In this document: positions 16,168-23,353 of the stretch, piece by piece | Layout of the letters: each line of letters begins with the position of its first letter | Position numbering within the stretch: the first letter of the stretch is position 1 | Source: a bacterium | GTDB taxonomy: Bacteria; Elusimicrobiota; Elusimicrobia; Elusimicrobiales; UBA9959 | Reading direction: 5' to 3' | DNA: 36,148 bases | Assembly (NCBI GenBank): GCA_021811405.1 | Contig: JAJZOZ010000008.1 | Span: forward strand, 1 to 36,148 | The notes under the pieces: generated by a model | The model's input: only the letters and a program-made list of their open reading frames with translations | Databases searched by the model: none | What the model was told of the DNA's origin: nothing | Program-made: the position numbers and the translations under genes

Positions 16168-16240
16168 GACCGGGTATAAATGATAGCAAAATGGTAATAT
16201 GTAAGCGGCAGCCCATACCTTTTTCCGGAGGACCCTACAG
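16168..16240. promoter_or_regulatory. Divergent promoter region, MFS gene / M18 aminopeptidase
   Basis: In the plus direction, extended -10 TGGTAATAT lies at 16192-16200, with a leader of about 34 nt and a strong CGGAGGA at 16226-16232 before ATG 16241. In the minus direction, TATCAT at 16185-16180 is 12 nt before ATG 16167. The two starts therefore have contrasting designs: one leadered, one nearly leaderless. Confidence 0.5.
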
Positions 16241-17683
16241 ATGAAAAAGACCGCCAGGAAACCCGCCCCGAAGGCTTCGCGCCTGACCTACGCCCCGAAG
16301 AACGGCTACGAGAAGATCTCCCCCGCCGAGCTGAAGCGCTGCGAGGAAGTCAACCGGTCCTACATGGATTTCATAACCAAGGCCAAGACCGAGCGCGAAG
16401 CCCACGACGAGGCCGTACTGCTGCTCGAGGCCGCCGGCTTCAGGAACATGAAGCAGCTGGAGAAGGAAGGGACCCGCCTGGTCCCCGGCGACAGGGTCTA
16501 CCGCTCCAGCGAGGGCAAGACGCTGATGGCCGTCGTGGTGGGAAAAAAGCCTCTCGAGGCCGGCATGCACATCGTGGGCGGCCACACCGACTCGCCCCGC
16601 ATAGACCTGAAGCAGAACCCGCTCTACGAGAAGGACGGCCTGGCCCTGCTGGACACCCATTATTACGGCGGCATCAAGAAGTACCAGTGGCTGACGATAC
16701 CGCTGGCGCTGCACGGCGTGGTGGCGAAGCCCGACGGCAAGATGGTGAAGGTCTGCATAGGCGAGGACCCCTCCGAGCCGGTGCTCTGCATCACGGACCT
16801 GCTGCCCCACCTGGGCGCCGAGCAGGCCCGCAAGCCGCTGGGAGAGGCCGTCCCCGGCGAGAGCCTCGACGTCGTCGCGGGCTCCATACCCGCCGCCGAC
16901 AAGGACAAGAAGGAGAAGATCAAGCACAACCTCCTCTCGCTGCTGAACAGGAAGTACGGCATCACCGAGGAGGACTTTCTCTCGGCCGAGCTGGAGATAG
17001 TCCCCGCCGCCAAGCCGCGCGAGGCTGGCCTCGACCGCTCGATGGTGCTGGCCTACGGCCACGACGACCGCGTCTGCGCCTACGCGGGCCTGAAGGCCCT
17101 GCTGGACCTGAAGGGAACGCCGGAATACACCGCCTGCGTGCTGCTCTGCGACAAGGAGGAGATCGGCTCCGTCGGCGCCACCGGAATGGCCTCGTTCCTG
17201 TTCGAGAACTCCTCGGCCGAGCTGCTGAACCTGACCTCCGACTCCTACAGCGAGCTCTCGCTCAAGCGGGCCCTGCACAACTCCTGGATGCTGTCGGCCG
17301 ACGTCAACGGCCTGTTCGACCCGATGTTCCCCTCGGTCAACGAGAGGCGCAACACCGCGTTCGTCAACCACGGGGTCTGCGTGACCAAGTTCACCGGCTC
17401 CCGCGGCAAGTCAGGCTCCTCCGACGCCAGCGCTGAATTCATGGCCCATATCCGCCGCATCTTCGACCGCGGCGGCGTGATCTGGCAGACCGGCGAGCTC
17501 GGCAAGGTCGACCAGGGCGGCGGCGGCACCATAGCTCAGTTCATGGCCCGCTACGGCATGCAGGTGGTGGACTGCGGCGTCGGGCTCTTCTCGATGCACG
17601 CGCCGATGGAGCTGGCGGGCAAGCTGGACATCTACATGGCCTACAAGGGCTACCTCGCCTTCATGAAGGACGCCCGGAAGTAA
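16241..17683 (+). CDS. M18-family aminopeptidase
   Basis: This 480-residue cytoplasmic dinuclear-zinc aminopeptidase removes N-terminal residues from peptides. M18 motifs are 'GGHTDSPRIDLKQNP' (metal ligand H115), 'LDTHYYGGIKKYQW', 'LCDKEEIGSVGATG' (catalytic E306-E307 region), 'SADVNGLFDPMFPSVNE' and 'VDQGGGGTIAQFMAR', ending 'VGLFSMHAPMELAGKLDIYM'. The length fits the bacterial ApeA-type members. A lysine-rich N-terminus (MKKTARKPAPKASR) is not a signal peptide. It has a good Shine-Dalgarno. A structured repeat begins 10 nt after its stop, and an asparaginase homologue follows, so the two could form one amino-acid-scavenging unit. Confidence 0.95.
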   Translation: MKKTARKPAPKASRLTYAPKNGYEKISPAELKRCEEVNRSYMDFITKAKTEREAHDEAVLLLEAAGFRNMKQLEKEGTRLVPGDRVYRSSEGKTLMAVVVGKKPLEAGMHIVGGHTDSPRIDLKQNPLYEKDGLALLDTHYYGGIKKYQWLTIPLALHGVVAKPDGKMVKVCIGEDPSEPVLCITDLLPHLGAEQARKPLGEAVPGESLDVVAGSIPAADKDKKEKIKHNLLSLLNRKYGITEEDFLSAELEIVPAAKPREAGLDRSMVLAYGHDDRVCAYAGLKALLDLKGTPEYTACVLLCDKEEIGSVGATGMASFLFENSSAELLNLTSDSYSELSLKRALHNSWMLSADVNGLFDPMFPSVNERRNTAFVNHGVCVTKFTGSRGKSGSSDASAEFMAHIRRIFDRGGVIWQTGELGKVDQGGGGTIAQFMARYGMQVVDCGVGLFSMHAPMELAGKLDIYMAYKGYLAFMKDARK

Positions 17684-17692
17684 GATAAGAAT

Positions 17693-17823
17693 GGATGCCA
17701 GCCGGACCGGAACGCAAAACACGCGGTCGTCCACACCGTGGCCGCCGCTCGTCACTCCCTCGCCGCGCTACGCAAGCGGCTTCGGTCCGCGACGGTTTTG
17801 CTAACCCGGTCCGGCCGTCATCC
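17693..17823 (+). repeat. Structured palindromic element, copy A
   Basis: This 131-bp gene-free element is bounded by imperfect inverted arms (17693-17720 and 17795-17823) that pair through a 5-bp, a 10-bp (GCCGGACCGG) and a 7-bp (GCAAAAC) block. The interior (17725-17793) aligns without gaps over most of its length with the interior of copy B (30982-31050), including the identical string GCGCTACGCAAGC and near-identical CTC.TCACTC. The interior contains a small hairpin with apex CACACCGTG, and GCCGC-GCTACGCAA-GCGGC. It lies 9 nt after the M18 stop and 24 nt before the asparaginase start. It resembles no element family I can name; a mobile palindromic repeat, RNA element or 3'-end structure are all possible. 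Confidence 0.7.
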
Positions 17824-17847
17824 GCGGCCAGTTGACCTTTCCATCTT

Positions 17848-18336
17848 ATGACGATAAAACTTCTAGTGACAGGCGGGACTTTCGACAAGGAGTACAACGA
17901 GCTCGACGGGCAGCTCTTCTTCCGCAAGACCCACCTGCACGAGATGCTGGCGCTCGGCCGCTCGCGAGTGAAGGTGGCTGTCAAAGAGCTGATGATGATA
18001 GACAGCCTGAACATGACCGGCGCGCACCGGCGCCGCATACTCGCGGCCTGCCTGGCCGCCAGGGAGAACCACATAGTCGTCACGCACGGCACCGACACGA
18101 TGCCGAAGACCGCGGCGGTGCTCGGGCCGGCCGTTAAGAACAAGACGGTGGTGCTGACCGGGGCTATGGTACCCTACAAGTTCGGCTCTTCCGACGGCCT
18201 GTTCAACCTGGGCTCGGCCCTCTCGTTCGCCCAGACCCTGCCGTACGGGGTCTACATAGCGATGAACGGGCGTTATTTCAACTGGTACAACGTCAGGAAG
18301 AACCGGGCCAAGGGCGAGTTCGAAGAGGCGCGCTAG
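17848..18336 (+). CDS. Single-domain asparaginase-family protein
   Basis: This 162-residue protein corresponds to the N-terminal catalytic domain of type I/II L-asparaginases, about half their length. Motifs are 'LLVTGGTFDKEYNELDG' (catalytic Thr and Tyr region), 'VVTHGTDTMPKTA' (Thr-Asp pair), 'VVLTGAMVPYKFGSSDGLFNLG' (over the two halves) and 'NVRKNRAKGEF', whose Lys aligns with the catalytic lysine. The C-terminal domain that builds the dimer active site is absent, but similar short 'asparaginase domain-containing' proteins exist, so this is probably not a degraded gene. No clear Shine-Dalgarno precedes the ATG. It ends 14 nt before a bidirectional terminator. Amidase activity is plausible but unproven for the short form. 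Confidence 0.88.
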   Translation: MTIKLLVTGGTFDKEYNELDGQLFFRKTHLHEMLALGRSRVKVAVKELMMIDSLNMTGAHRRRILAACLAARENHIVVTHGTDTMPKTAAVLGPAVKNKTVVLTGAMVPYKFGSSDGLFNLGSALSFAQTLPYGVYIAMNGRYFNWYNVRKNRAKGEFEEAR

Positions 18337-18349
18337 GCTGAGGAGGCGC

Positions 18350-18380
18350 AAAAAAAGCCGGGGCTCTCCCCGGCTTTTTT
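18350..18380. terminator. Bidirectional intrinsic terminator
   Basis: GCCGGGG-CTCT-CCCCGGC (18357-18374) is flanked by seven A's on the left and six T's on the right. It therefore works as an intrinsic terminator for the asparaginase gene on the plus strand and for the ApbE-like gene on the minus strand. Confidence 0.93.
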
Positions 18381-18395
18381 CACTCCGTCAGGAGG

Positions 18396-19427
18396 TCAGA
18401 AAAGCTTCCGGGTCTTCTCCCAGGCGGCGCCGCTGTCGGGGTTGGTCAGCACGGTCTCCTTGCCGGAGCCGTCTATCCAGACGGCCGCCGTGCCCTTCAT
18501 CCGGGAAAGCAGCGCGAAGGCCTTCTCCCTGCCCACCACGGCCAGCATGGCCGAGGACATGTAGTTCTCGCTCTCCAGCCGCGGAAAATACACCACCAGG
18601 CTGGAGAAGTCCGGCAGCGGGTAGCCGGTCTTCAGGTCGAGGATATGGGAGTAGAGTTTCCCCTCGATCTGCACGAAATGCTCGCGCCCGGAGGAGGACA
18701 GCATCACGCCCTGGCCGAACCTGAACGTCCCGAAGGTCTTGTCCTCGTTGAAGGGGTCCGTGACCGGGTACTTCCAGTCCCGCTTGCCGTAGGCCAGCAT
18801 GTTGCTGCCAAGCCAGAGCTCCACCGGGTAGGGCGGGTTCATCTCCCGCAGCATCCTTGCCGCCCGCACGAAGCAATAGCCGCGGAGTATGCCGCCGAGG
18901 TTGATCTGCACCGGCCGAGCGAAGCGCACCATCCTGCGGGCAGCGTCCACCTGAACGTAACCCGAGCCCATGTTGGCCAGCGCCTTCGCTATCTCCTCCT
19001 TCGACGGCATCTTCCTGGTGGAGGCGGCCTCCTGCCAGATGGGCCAGAGCGGGGCGAAGGTGATGTCGAAGGCCCCGTCGGTCAGCCTGTAATAGTCCAG
19101 CGACAGGCGCAGCAGGAAAAGGAACTCGTCGTTCACCTTCACCCACTCGCCGTAGGCCTTCTTGTTGACCACCGAGGTCATGCTGTAGGGATCGGTATAG
19201 CTGAAGTCGCCGGAGATGCGGTTCCACTCCTTGAAGACTGCGTCCGCTATCAGCTTGCCTGAAGCCTCGTCCGCCCCGTACACTTTGACCTGCGCGGGGA
19301 CGCCCATGATAAAGGATTTCTGCAGGAAGAACTCGTCCTGGCGCTTGGCGCAGGCGGCGGCCGCCAGCGCCAGCGCGGCGGGCAGGAGCAGGCGTAAAAC
19401 TCTCGTCAGCGCGGTAGTCGCCGTCAT
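18396..19427 (-). CDS. Divergent ApbE-family (FAD:protein FMN transferase-like) lipoprotein
   Basis: This 343-residue protein has an N-terminal hydrophobic segment ending AAAAC, consistent with a lipoprotein. ApbE-type landmarks are present but altered: 'SVVNK' after the F-S-Y-T-DP-S segment, 'TDGAFDITFAPLWPIWQ', 'INLGGILRGYCFVRAARML' (usually V-D-x-G-G-x-x-K-G-Y), and 'YSHILDLKTGYPLPD' (usually HI.DP.TG.P). The usual NAGGD segment reads 'ELWLGSNMLAYG', and the late D-A-L-A-T-A Mg2+ motif reads 'NYMSSAM'. Canonical ApbE attaches FMN to Thr of Na+-NQR/Rnf subunits. Here several FAD- or Mg-binding positions differ, so activity may be lost or changed. No flavinylation target is visible nearby. 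Confidence 0.82.
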   Translation of the reverse strand: MTATTALTRVLRLLLPAALALAAAACAKRQDEFFLQKSFIMGVPAQVKVYGADEASGKLIADAVFKEWNRISGDFSYTDPYSMTSVVNKKAYGEWVKVNDEFLFLLRLSLDYYRLTDGAFDITFAPLWPIWQEAASTRKMPSKEEIAKALANMGSGYVQVDAARRMVRFARPVQINLGGILRGYCFVRAARMLREMNPPYPVELWLGSNMLAYGKRDWKYPVTDPFNEDKTFGTFRFGQGVMLSSSGREHFVQIEGKLYSHILDLKTGYPLPDFSSLVVYFPRLESENYMSSAMLAVVGREKAFALLSRMKGTAAVWIDGSGKETVLTNPDSGAAWEKTRKLF

Positions 19428-19552
19428 ATCCCTGAAGATACCTTATTTCCCGGGGCATTTCAACCCGGCGTTCCGGCGCGGTTCCGCGGCGCGCGATTAT
19501 TTGGTATTCTAAGGATCGCAGTACCATAATAACTAGGGAAAAGGGGTATTCC
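19428..19552. promoter_or_regulatory. Divergent promoter region, ApbE-like / CsgG-VWA operon
   Basis: In the plus direction, extended -10 TGGTATTCT (19502-19510) precedes AAAAGGGG and the GTG start at 19553. In the minus direction, TATCTT (19440-19435) ends 7 nt before ATG 19427. The GC-rich centre (about 19470-19497) contains short self-complementary stretches but no operator I can define. Confidence 0.45.
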
Positions 19553-21169
19553 GTGAAACATGCCATTTTTATCATAACGCTGGCACTGGCGCCGGCCCTT
19601 GCGCTGGCGGCCGCGCCCGCCGCCGGGAGCGCGGCGCCCGCGATGAAGGCCGCGCCCTCGGAAGAGCTGGCCGGCCTGGCCAAGTCCCTCTTCAAGGGCC
19701 TGAAGAAGAACAAGGGGCTCAAGCTGGCCGTGCTTGAATTCCCCTACGCCGGCGGCGGCGGCGCCGCCTCCTCCGCCGGGCCGGCGGTGGTGCAGGAGCG
19801 CCTCACCACCGAGCTGGCGCAGTACGAGGACCTCACGCTGATAGAACGGGCGCTGCTGAACAAGGTCCTGGCCGAGCTCAAGCTGCAGGTTTCCGGCGCG
19901 ATGGACGACGATTCCGTCAAGAAGCTGGGCAGGACGCTGGGCGCCGACGCCGTGGTGCTCGGCACGCTTAACGATCTCAAGGACGGCCGCGCCGAAGTGA
20001 ACGCCCGCGCGGTGGACACGGAGAGCGGGAAGATCCTGGCGGCCGCCTCCGCCGCCATCGGCCGCACCTGGACCGACGCCCCCGTCGGGCCGGTCACTCC
20101 GCCCAAGGACTTCGCCGCCAGGCCGCTGGTGCAGGTGGCGGTACTGCTGGACACCTCCAACTCCATGGACGGCCTGATAAACCAGGCCCGCACGCAGCTC
20201 TGGAAGATAGTCAACGAGCTGGTGACCGCGGAGAAGAGCGGCTCGAGGCCCTCCATAGAAGTCGCGCTTTATGAATACGGCAACTCCGCGCTCTCCAGGG
20301 AAAGCGGCTGGGTCAGGCAGGTGACGCCGTTCACCCCGGACCTGGACAAGGTCTCCTCCGAGCTGTTCGCGCTGAAGACCAACGGCGGCGAGGAATACTG
20401 CGGGCAGGTTATCAAGGACGCGGTGGAAGGCCTGAAGTGGAGCCCGAAGACCGACGTCTACAAGGCCATCTTCATAGCCGGCAACGAGCCGTTCACGCAG
20501 GGACCCGTCAGCTTCTCCGAAGCCGCGGCCGAGGCCAAGGCCAAGGGGATCTTCGTCAACACCATCTACTGCGGCTCCCGCCAGCAGGGCCTGGCCCAGC
20601 AGTGGAAGGCCGCCGCGGACCTGGCCGACGGCGACTACGCCAATATCGACCAGTCCGCGGCCAATTACGAGATCGCCGCCCCGCAGGACGACAAGATAGC
20701 CCAGCTGAGCACCCGCCTCGGCGACACCTACGTGGCCTACGGAGCCTCCGGAGCGGAGCGCCTGGAGCGCAAGAAAGCCGCGGCGGCCGAGGTCAGCGGC
20801 GCCGGGAAGTCCGTGATGGCCGAGCGCGCCGCCTTCCAGGCCGCGGCGCCGTCTGCGGCCAGGGCCGACGCCTCCTGGGACGTGGTCTCCGCCATCGAGA
20901 GCGGCTCCCTGAAAAAAGAGGAGGTGGAGGCCGACAAGCTCCCGGCAGAGCTGCGCAAGCTCGACGACAAGGCCCGCGCGGAATACCTCGAGGAGAAACT
21001 GGCCGAGCGCAGAAAGATCAAGGACGAGATCAACCGCCTCCAGGCCGAACGCAAGGCCTACATTTCCGCGGAGCAGAAAAAGGCCTCGGCCGCTAACACC
21101 CTGGATAAGGCGATGATAGATTCCATCAGGAAGCAGGCCACCGGGAGGGGCTACACCTTCCCGCAGTGA
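19553..21169 (+). CDS. CsgG-like plus von Willebrand factor A domain periplasmic protein
   Basis: This 538-residue protein starts at GTG with signal peptide MKHAIFIITLALAPALALA. Residues about 55-170 resemble the CsgG/TolB-N fold seen in curli-secretion and related outer-membrane lipoproteins ('LAVLEFPYAGG', 'ERLTTELAQYEDLTLIERALL', 'LGADAVVLGTLNDLKDG', 'VNARAVDTESGKIL'). Residues about 190-395 form a VWA domain with an intact MIDAS: DTSNS at 200-204, a downstream Thr in 'KTNGGEEYCG' and 'AIFIAGNEPF'. The C-terminal 100 residues are a charged coiled coil ('EEKLAERRKIKDEINRLQ'). It probably scaffolds or senses an envelope complex. It overlaps the GH3 gene by 4 nt (GTGA), so it is co-translated with it. 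Confidence 0.87.
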   Translation: MKHAIFIITLALAPALALAAAPAAGSAAPAMKAAPSEELAGLAKSLFKGLKKNKGLKLAVLEFPYAGGGGAASSAGPAVVQERLTTELAQYEDLTLIERALLNKVLAELKLQVSGAMDDDSVKKLGRTLGADAVVLGTLNDLKDGRAEVNARAVDTESGKILAAASAAIGRTWTDAPVGPVTPPKDFAARPLVQVAVLLDTSNSMDGLINQARTQLWKIVNELVTAEKSGSRPSIEVALYEYGNSALSRESGWVRQVTPFTPDLDKVSSELFALKTNGGEEYCGQVIKDAVEGLKWSPKTDVYKAIFIAGNEPFTQGPVSFSEAAAEAKAKGIFVNTIYCGSRQQGLAQQWKAAADLADGDYANIDQSAANYEIAAPQDDKIAQLSTRLGDTYVAYGASGAERLERKKAAAAEVSGAGKSVMAERAAFQAAAPSAARADASWDVVSAIESGSLKKEEVEADKLPAELRKLDDKARAEYLEEKLAERRKIKDEINRLQAERKAYISAEQKKASAANTLDKAMIDSIRKQATGRGYTFPQ

Positions 21170-22785
21170 AGCGCTTCCCCGCCAATTTCCGCGCATGGGC
21201 GCTCCCCGCCCTGGCGGCTGTTTCCTGCCCCGCCCGGGCCGCGGCGCCGCCGCCGGCCCCCTCCCTCGAGGCGGAGGCGGCGCAGCTGATGGTCATCGCC
21301 TCCGACGCCTCCGACATCACGGAGGCCCGGGAGGCGGCCGCGGCCGGCATAGGCGGCATACAGCTGCAGTGGGGCTCCTACTCGCTGGAGGAGACGCGCG
21401 GCGTCGCCGCGGCGCTGCAGCAGGCGGCCAAATCCTCCCCCGCCGCCACGCCTCTCTTCATCGCCGCCGACTACGAGGGCGGCAGCGTCTACGTACCCAC
21501 CACCCTGGGGCTGCTGGAGCTGCCGACCAACATGATGCTGGGCGCCGCCGACGACGAGAACAACACGGCCATTCTCTTCTACCTGGCCGGCAAGGAGCTG
21601 CGCAGGGCCGGCATCAACATGGCCTTCGGCCCGGTGCTGGACATCAACACCAACCCGAGGAACCCCATAATAGGGATCCGGTCGCTGGGCTCCGATCCCG
21701 CGCTGGCCTCGCGCCTCGGCTCGGCCATCATCAACGGCTTCAAGGCTTCCGGCGTGCTCGCCGTGGCCAAGCATTTCCCCGGGCACGGCGCGGCGTCCAA
21801 GGACTCGCACAAGACGCTCCCCGAGATCTCCCTCTCCACCGCCGAACTGCGCTCCACCCACCTGGTCCCCTTCGAGGCCGCGATAGCCCTGGGGGTCCCG
21901 GCCATCATGACGGCGCATATCCGGTACCCGGCGCTGGATTCGCGGCCGGCCACCCTCTCCCCCGCCGTACTGGGCGGCCTGCTCAGGAAGGAGCTCGGCT
22001 TCCGCGGCCTGGTGGTCACCGACAGTCTCGACATGCGCGCCGTCACCTCGCTGATGCCCGAAAGCAGGGCCGCGGCCGAGGCCCTTAAAGCCGGGGCCGA
22101 CCTGCTGCTGATCGGCAAGGGGAGTTACCGCGCCGCGGCCGCCGAGATAGCCCGGCAGGTCAGGGCCGGGCTCATCCCGCGCGCCCGGCTCGACGACGCG
22201 TACCGCCGCGTGCTGGAGAGCAAGAAGGCGGCGGGCCTTTTCTCGCCCGCCGCGGACCTCTCGCCTTTCGACAAGGCCTACCTGGACATAGCCGGCGCCC
22301 TCTCCCGCGAGGCCGTGACGCTGGTGCGTCCCGGCGGCCTGGTGCCGCTGCCGCGGGACAAGAAGGTCGCGGTAATCATCTTCTCGCCCCCCCGGTTCGC
22401 GGCCAACGCCATCAGCCTCTACCGGGAGCTCCTGGCGGCGGGCTACCAGGCGAGCCAGTACTTCTTCGGCATAGGCCTGAAACCCGGCGAACTGGCCCAA
22501 CTCACCGCCGCGGCCGCGAAGGCCGACGTGCTGGTGCTGGGCAGCTTCCAGTGGACCGGGGAGCAGAACACAGGCCAGCGCGACGCGCTTAACATTCTGC
22601 TCAATTCCGGGAAGCCCTCGGTCCTGCTGAGCCTGATGAACCCTTACGATATACCGGCCTACCCCGGCGCCGGAGCGGTGCTGGCGCTGTACGGCATGAC
22701 CGCCCCTTCGATGGCCGCCGCCGGAGAGGTCCTGACCGGGAAGCTGGCCCCGCAGGGCAGGATGCCGGTGACGCTGCCCGAGTAG
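21166..22785 (+). CDS. Glycoside hydrolase family 3 enzyme (NagZ-like)
   Basis: This 539-residue exported protein is probably an exo-beta-N-acetylglucosaminidase or beta-glucosidase. The GH3 barrel shows 'FIAADYEGGSVYV', 'FGPVLDINTNPRNPIIG', 'KHFPGHGAASKDSHKTLPE' and nucleophile D286 in 'GLVVTDSLDMRAV'. The KHFPGHG..x..DSH loop with its Asp-His pair is typical of NagZ-type enzymes, which cleave GlcNAc-anhydroMurNAc. A C-terminal GH3_C-like sandwich (about 370-539) follows, as in larger members, and ends 'GRMPVTLPE'. The leader ends 'LAAVSCPARAA', either SPI-cleaved or a weak lipobox. The GTG start overlaps the previous stop. Peptidoglycan recycling is plausible, but export points to an external or periplasmic substrate. 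Confidence 0.9.
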   Translation: MKRFPANFRAWALPALAAVSCPARAAAPPPAPSLEAEAAQLMVIASDASDITEAREAAAAGIGGIQLQWGSYSLEETRGVAAALQQAAKSSPAATPLFIAADYEGGSVYVPTTLGLLELPTNMMLGAADDENNTAILFYLAGKELRRAGINMAFGPVLDINTNPRNPIIGIRSLGSDPALASRLGSAIINGFKASGVLAVAKHFPGHGAASKDSHKTLPEISLSTAELRSTHLVPFEAAIALGVPAIMTAHIRYPALDSRPATLSPAVLGGLLRKELGFRGLVVTDSLDMRAVTSLMPESRAAAEALKAGADLLLIGKGSYRAAAAEIARQVRAGLIPRARLDDAYRRVLESKKAAGLFSPAADLSPFDKAYLDIAGALSREAVTLVRPGGLVPLPRDKKVAVIIFSPPRFAANAISLYRELLAAGYQASQYFFGIGLKPGELAQLTAAAAKADVLVLGSFQWTGEQNTGQRDALNILLNSGKPSVLLSLMNPYDIPAYPGAGAVLALYGMTAPSMAAAGEVLTGKLAPQGRMPVTLPE

Positions 22786-22787
22786 CC

Positions 22788-23303
22788 ATGAAACCCCTGC
22801 GGACCGCGCTGATAATCCTCATCACTACGGCCGCGATGCTCGCGGTGCGGCAGTGGGTCGCCGTGCCGATCTACATAGCCAGCGATTCCATGTACCCCAC
22901 GCTCTCCAAGGGCCAGCGCCTCGTGGTGGACAGGCTGACGTACCGCTTCCGGGAGCCGCGCCGCGGGGAGGTGGTCTCCTTCAAGTCCACGGTCGGGGAG
23001 GAGCACGAATCCGTGAAACGGGTGATCGCCGTGGGAGGCGACACCGTGGAGCTCCGCGAGAAGGCCGTCTACCTGAACGGCGAGCACCTCTACGAGAGCT
23101 ACGCCCACTACGAGCGCCCGGACGAGCTGCTGGCCGGGGACGATCTCGGCCCGGTCAAGGTCCCGGCGGGGACGCTGTTCCTGCTCGGGGACAACCGGGA
23201 CCGTTCGAGCGACTCGGCCACCTGGAAGGACCCCGCCACCGGCAAGCCGCCGCTCTTCCTGCCCCTGTCGGACGTTACCGGCAAGGTCAGGGGCGCTTAC
23301 TGA
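22788..23303 (+). CDS. lepB: Signal peptidase I
   Basis: This 171-residue membrane-bound serine protease removes signal peptides from Sec/Tat-exported proteins. One N-terminal helix (about 7-26) is followed by the catalytic-serine box 'IASDSMYPTL' (Ser34), the lysine box 'ESVKRVIAVGGDTVEL' (Lys77) and the 'LFLLGDNRDRSSDSATW' signature. The compact size matches Gram-positive-type and many small bacterial SPases rather than the E. coli form. The ATG is 2 nt after the GH3 stop, so it is the third gene of the CsgG/VWA-GH3 unit. Given how many exported proteins lie in the window, a general SPase role is likely, though a paralogue dedicated to neighbours cannot be excluded. Confidence 0.93.
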   Translation: MKPLRTALIILITTAAMLAVRQWVAVPIYIASDSMYPTLSKGQRLVVDRLTYRFREPRRGEVVSFKSTVGEEHESVKRVIAVGGDTVELREKAVYLNGEHLYESYAHYERPDELLAGDDLGPVKVPAGTLFLLGDNRDRSSDSATWKDPATGKPPLFLPLSDVTGKVRGAY

Positions 23304-23311
23304 TTTATTTT

Positions 23312-23350
23312 TATAATGATTTCAATCGCCTGAACACTTTTTAAGGAGAG
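23312..23350 (+). promoter_or_regulatory. Promoter and ribosome site of the nucleoside transporter gene
   Basis: TATAAT at 23312-23317, in an AT-rich block after the lepB stop, and AAGGAGAG at 23343-23350 precede ATG 23354. The predicted leader is about 30 nt. The transporter therefore has its own leadered transcript. Confidence 0.65.
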
Positions 23351-23353
23351 AGC

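Noticed and set aside
17693-17823. Integron attC site
   Set aside because: The palindromic shape prompted the idea, but there are no RYYYAAC/GTTRRRY core sites at the ends, no integrase gene, and the ends vary while the interior is conserved, the opposite of attC.
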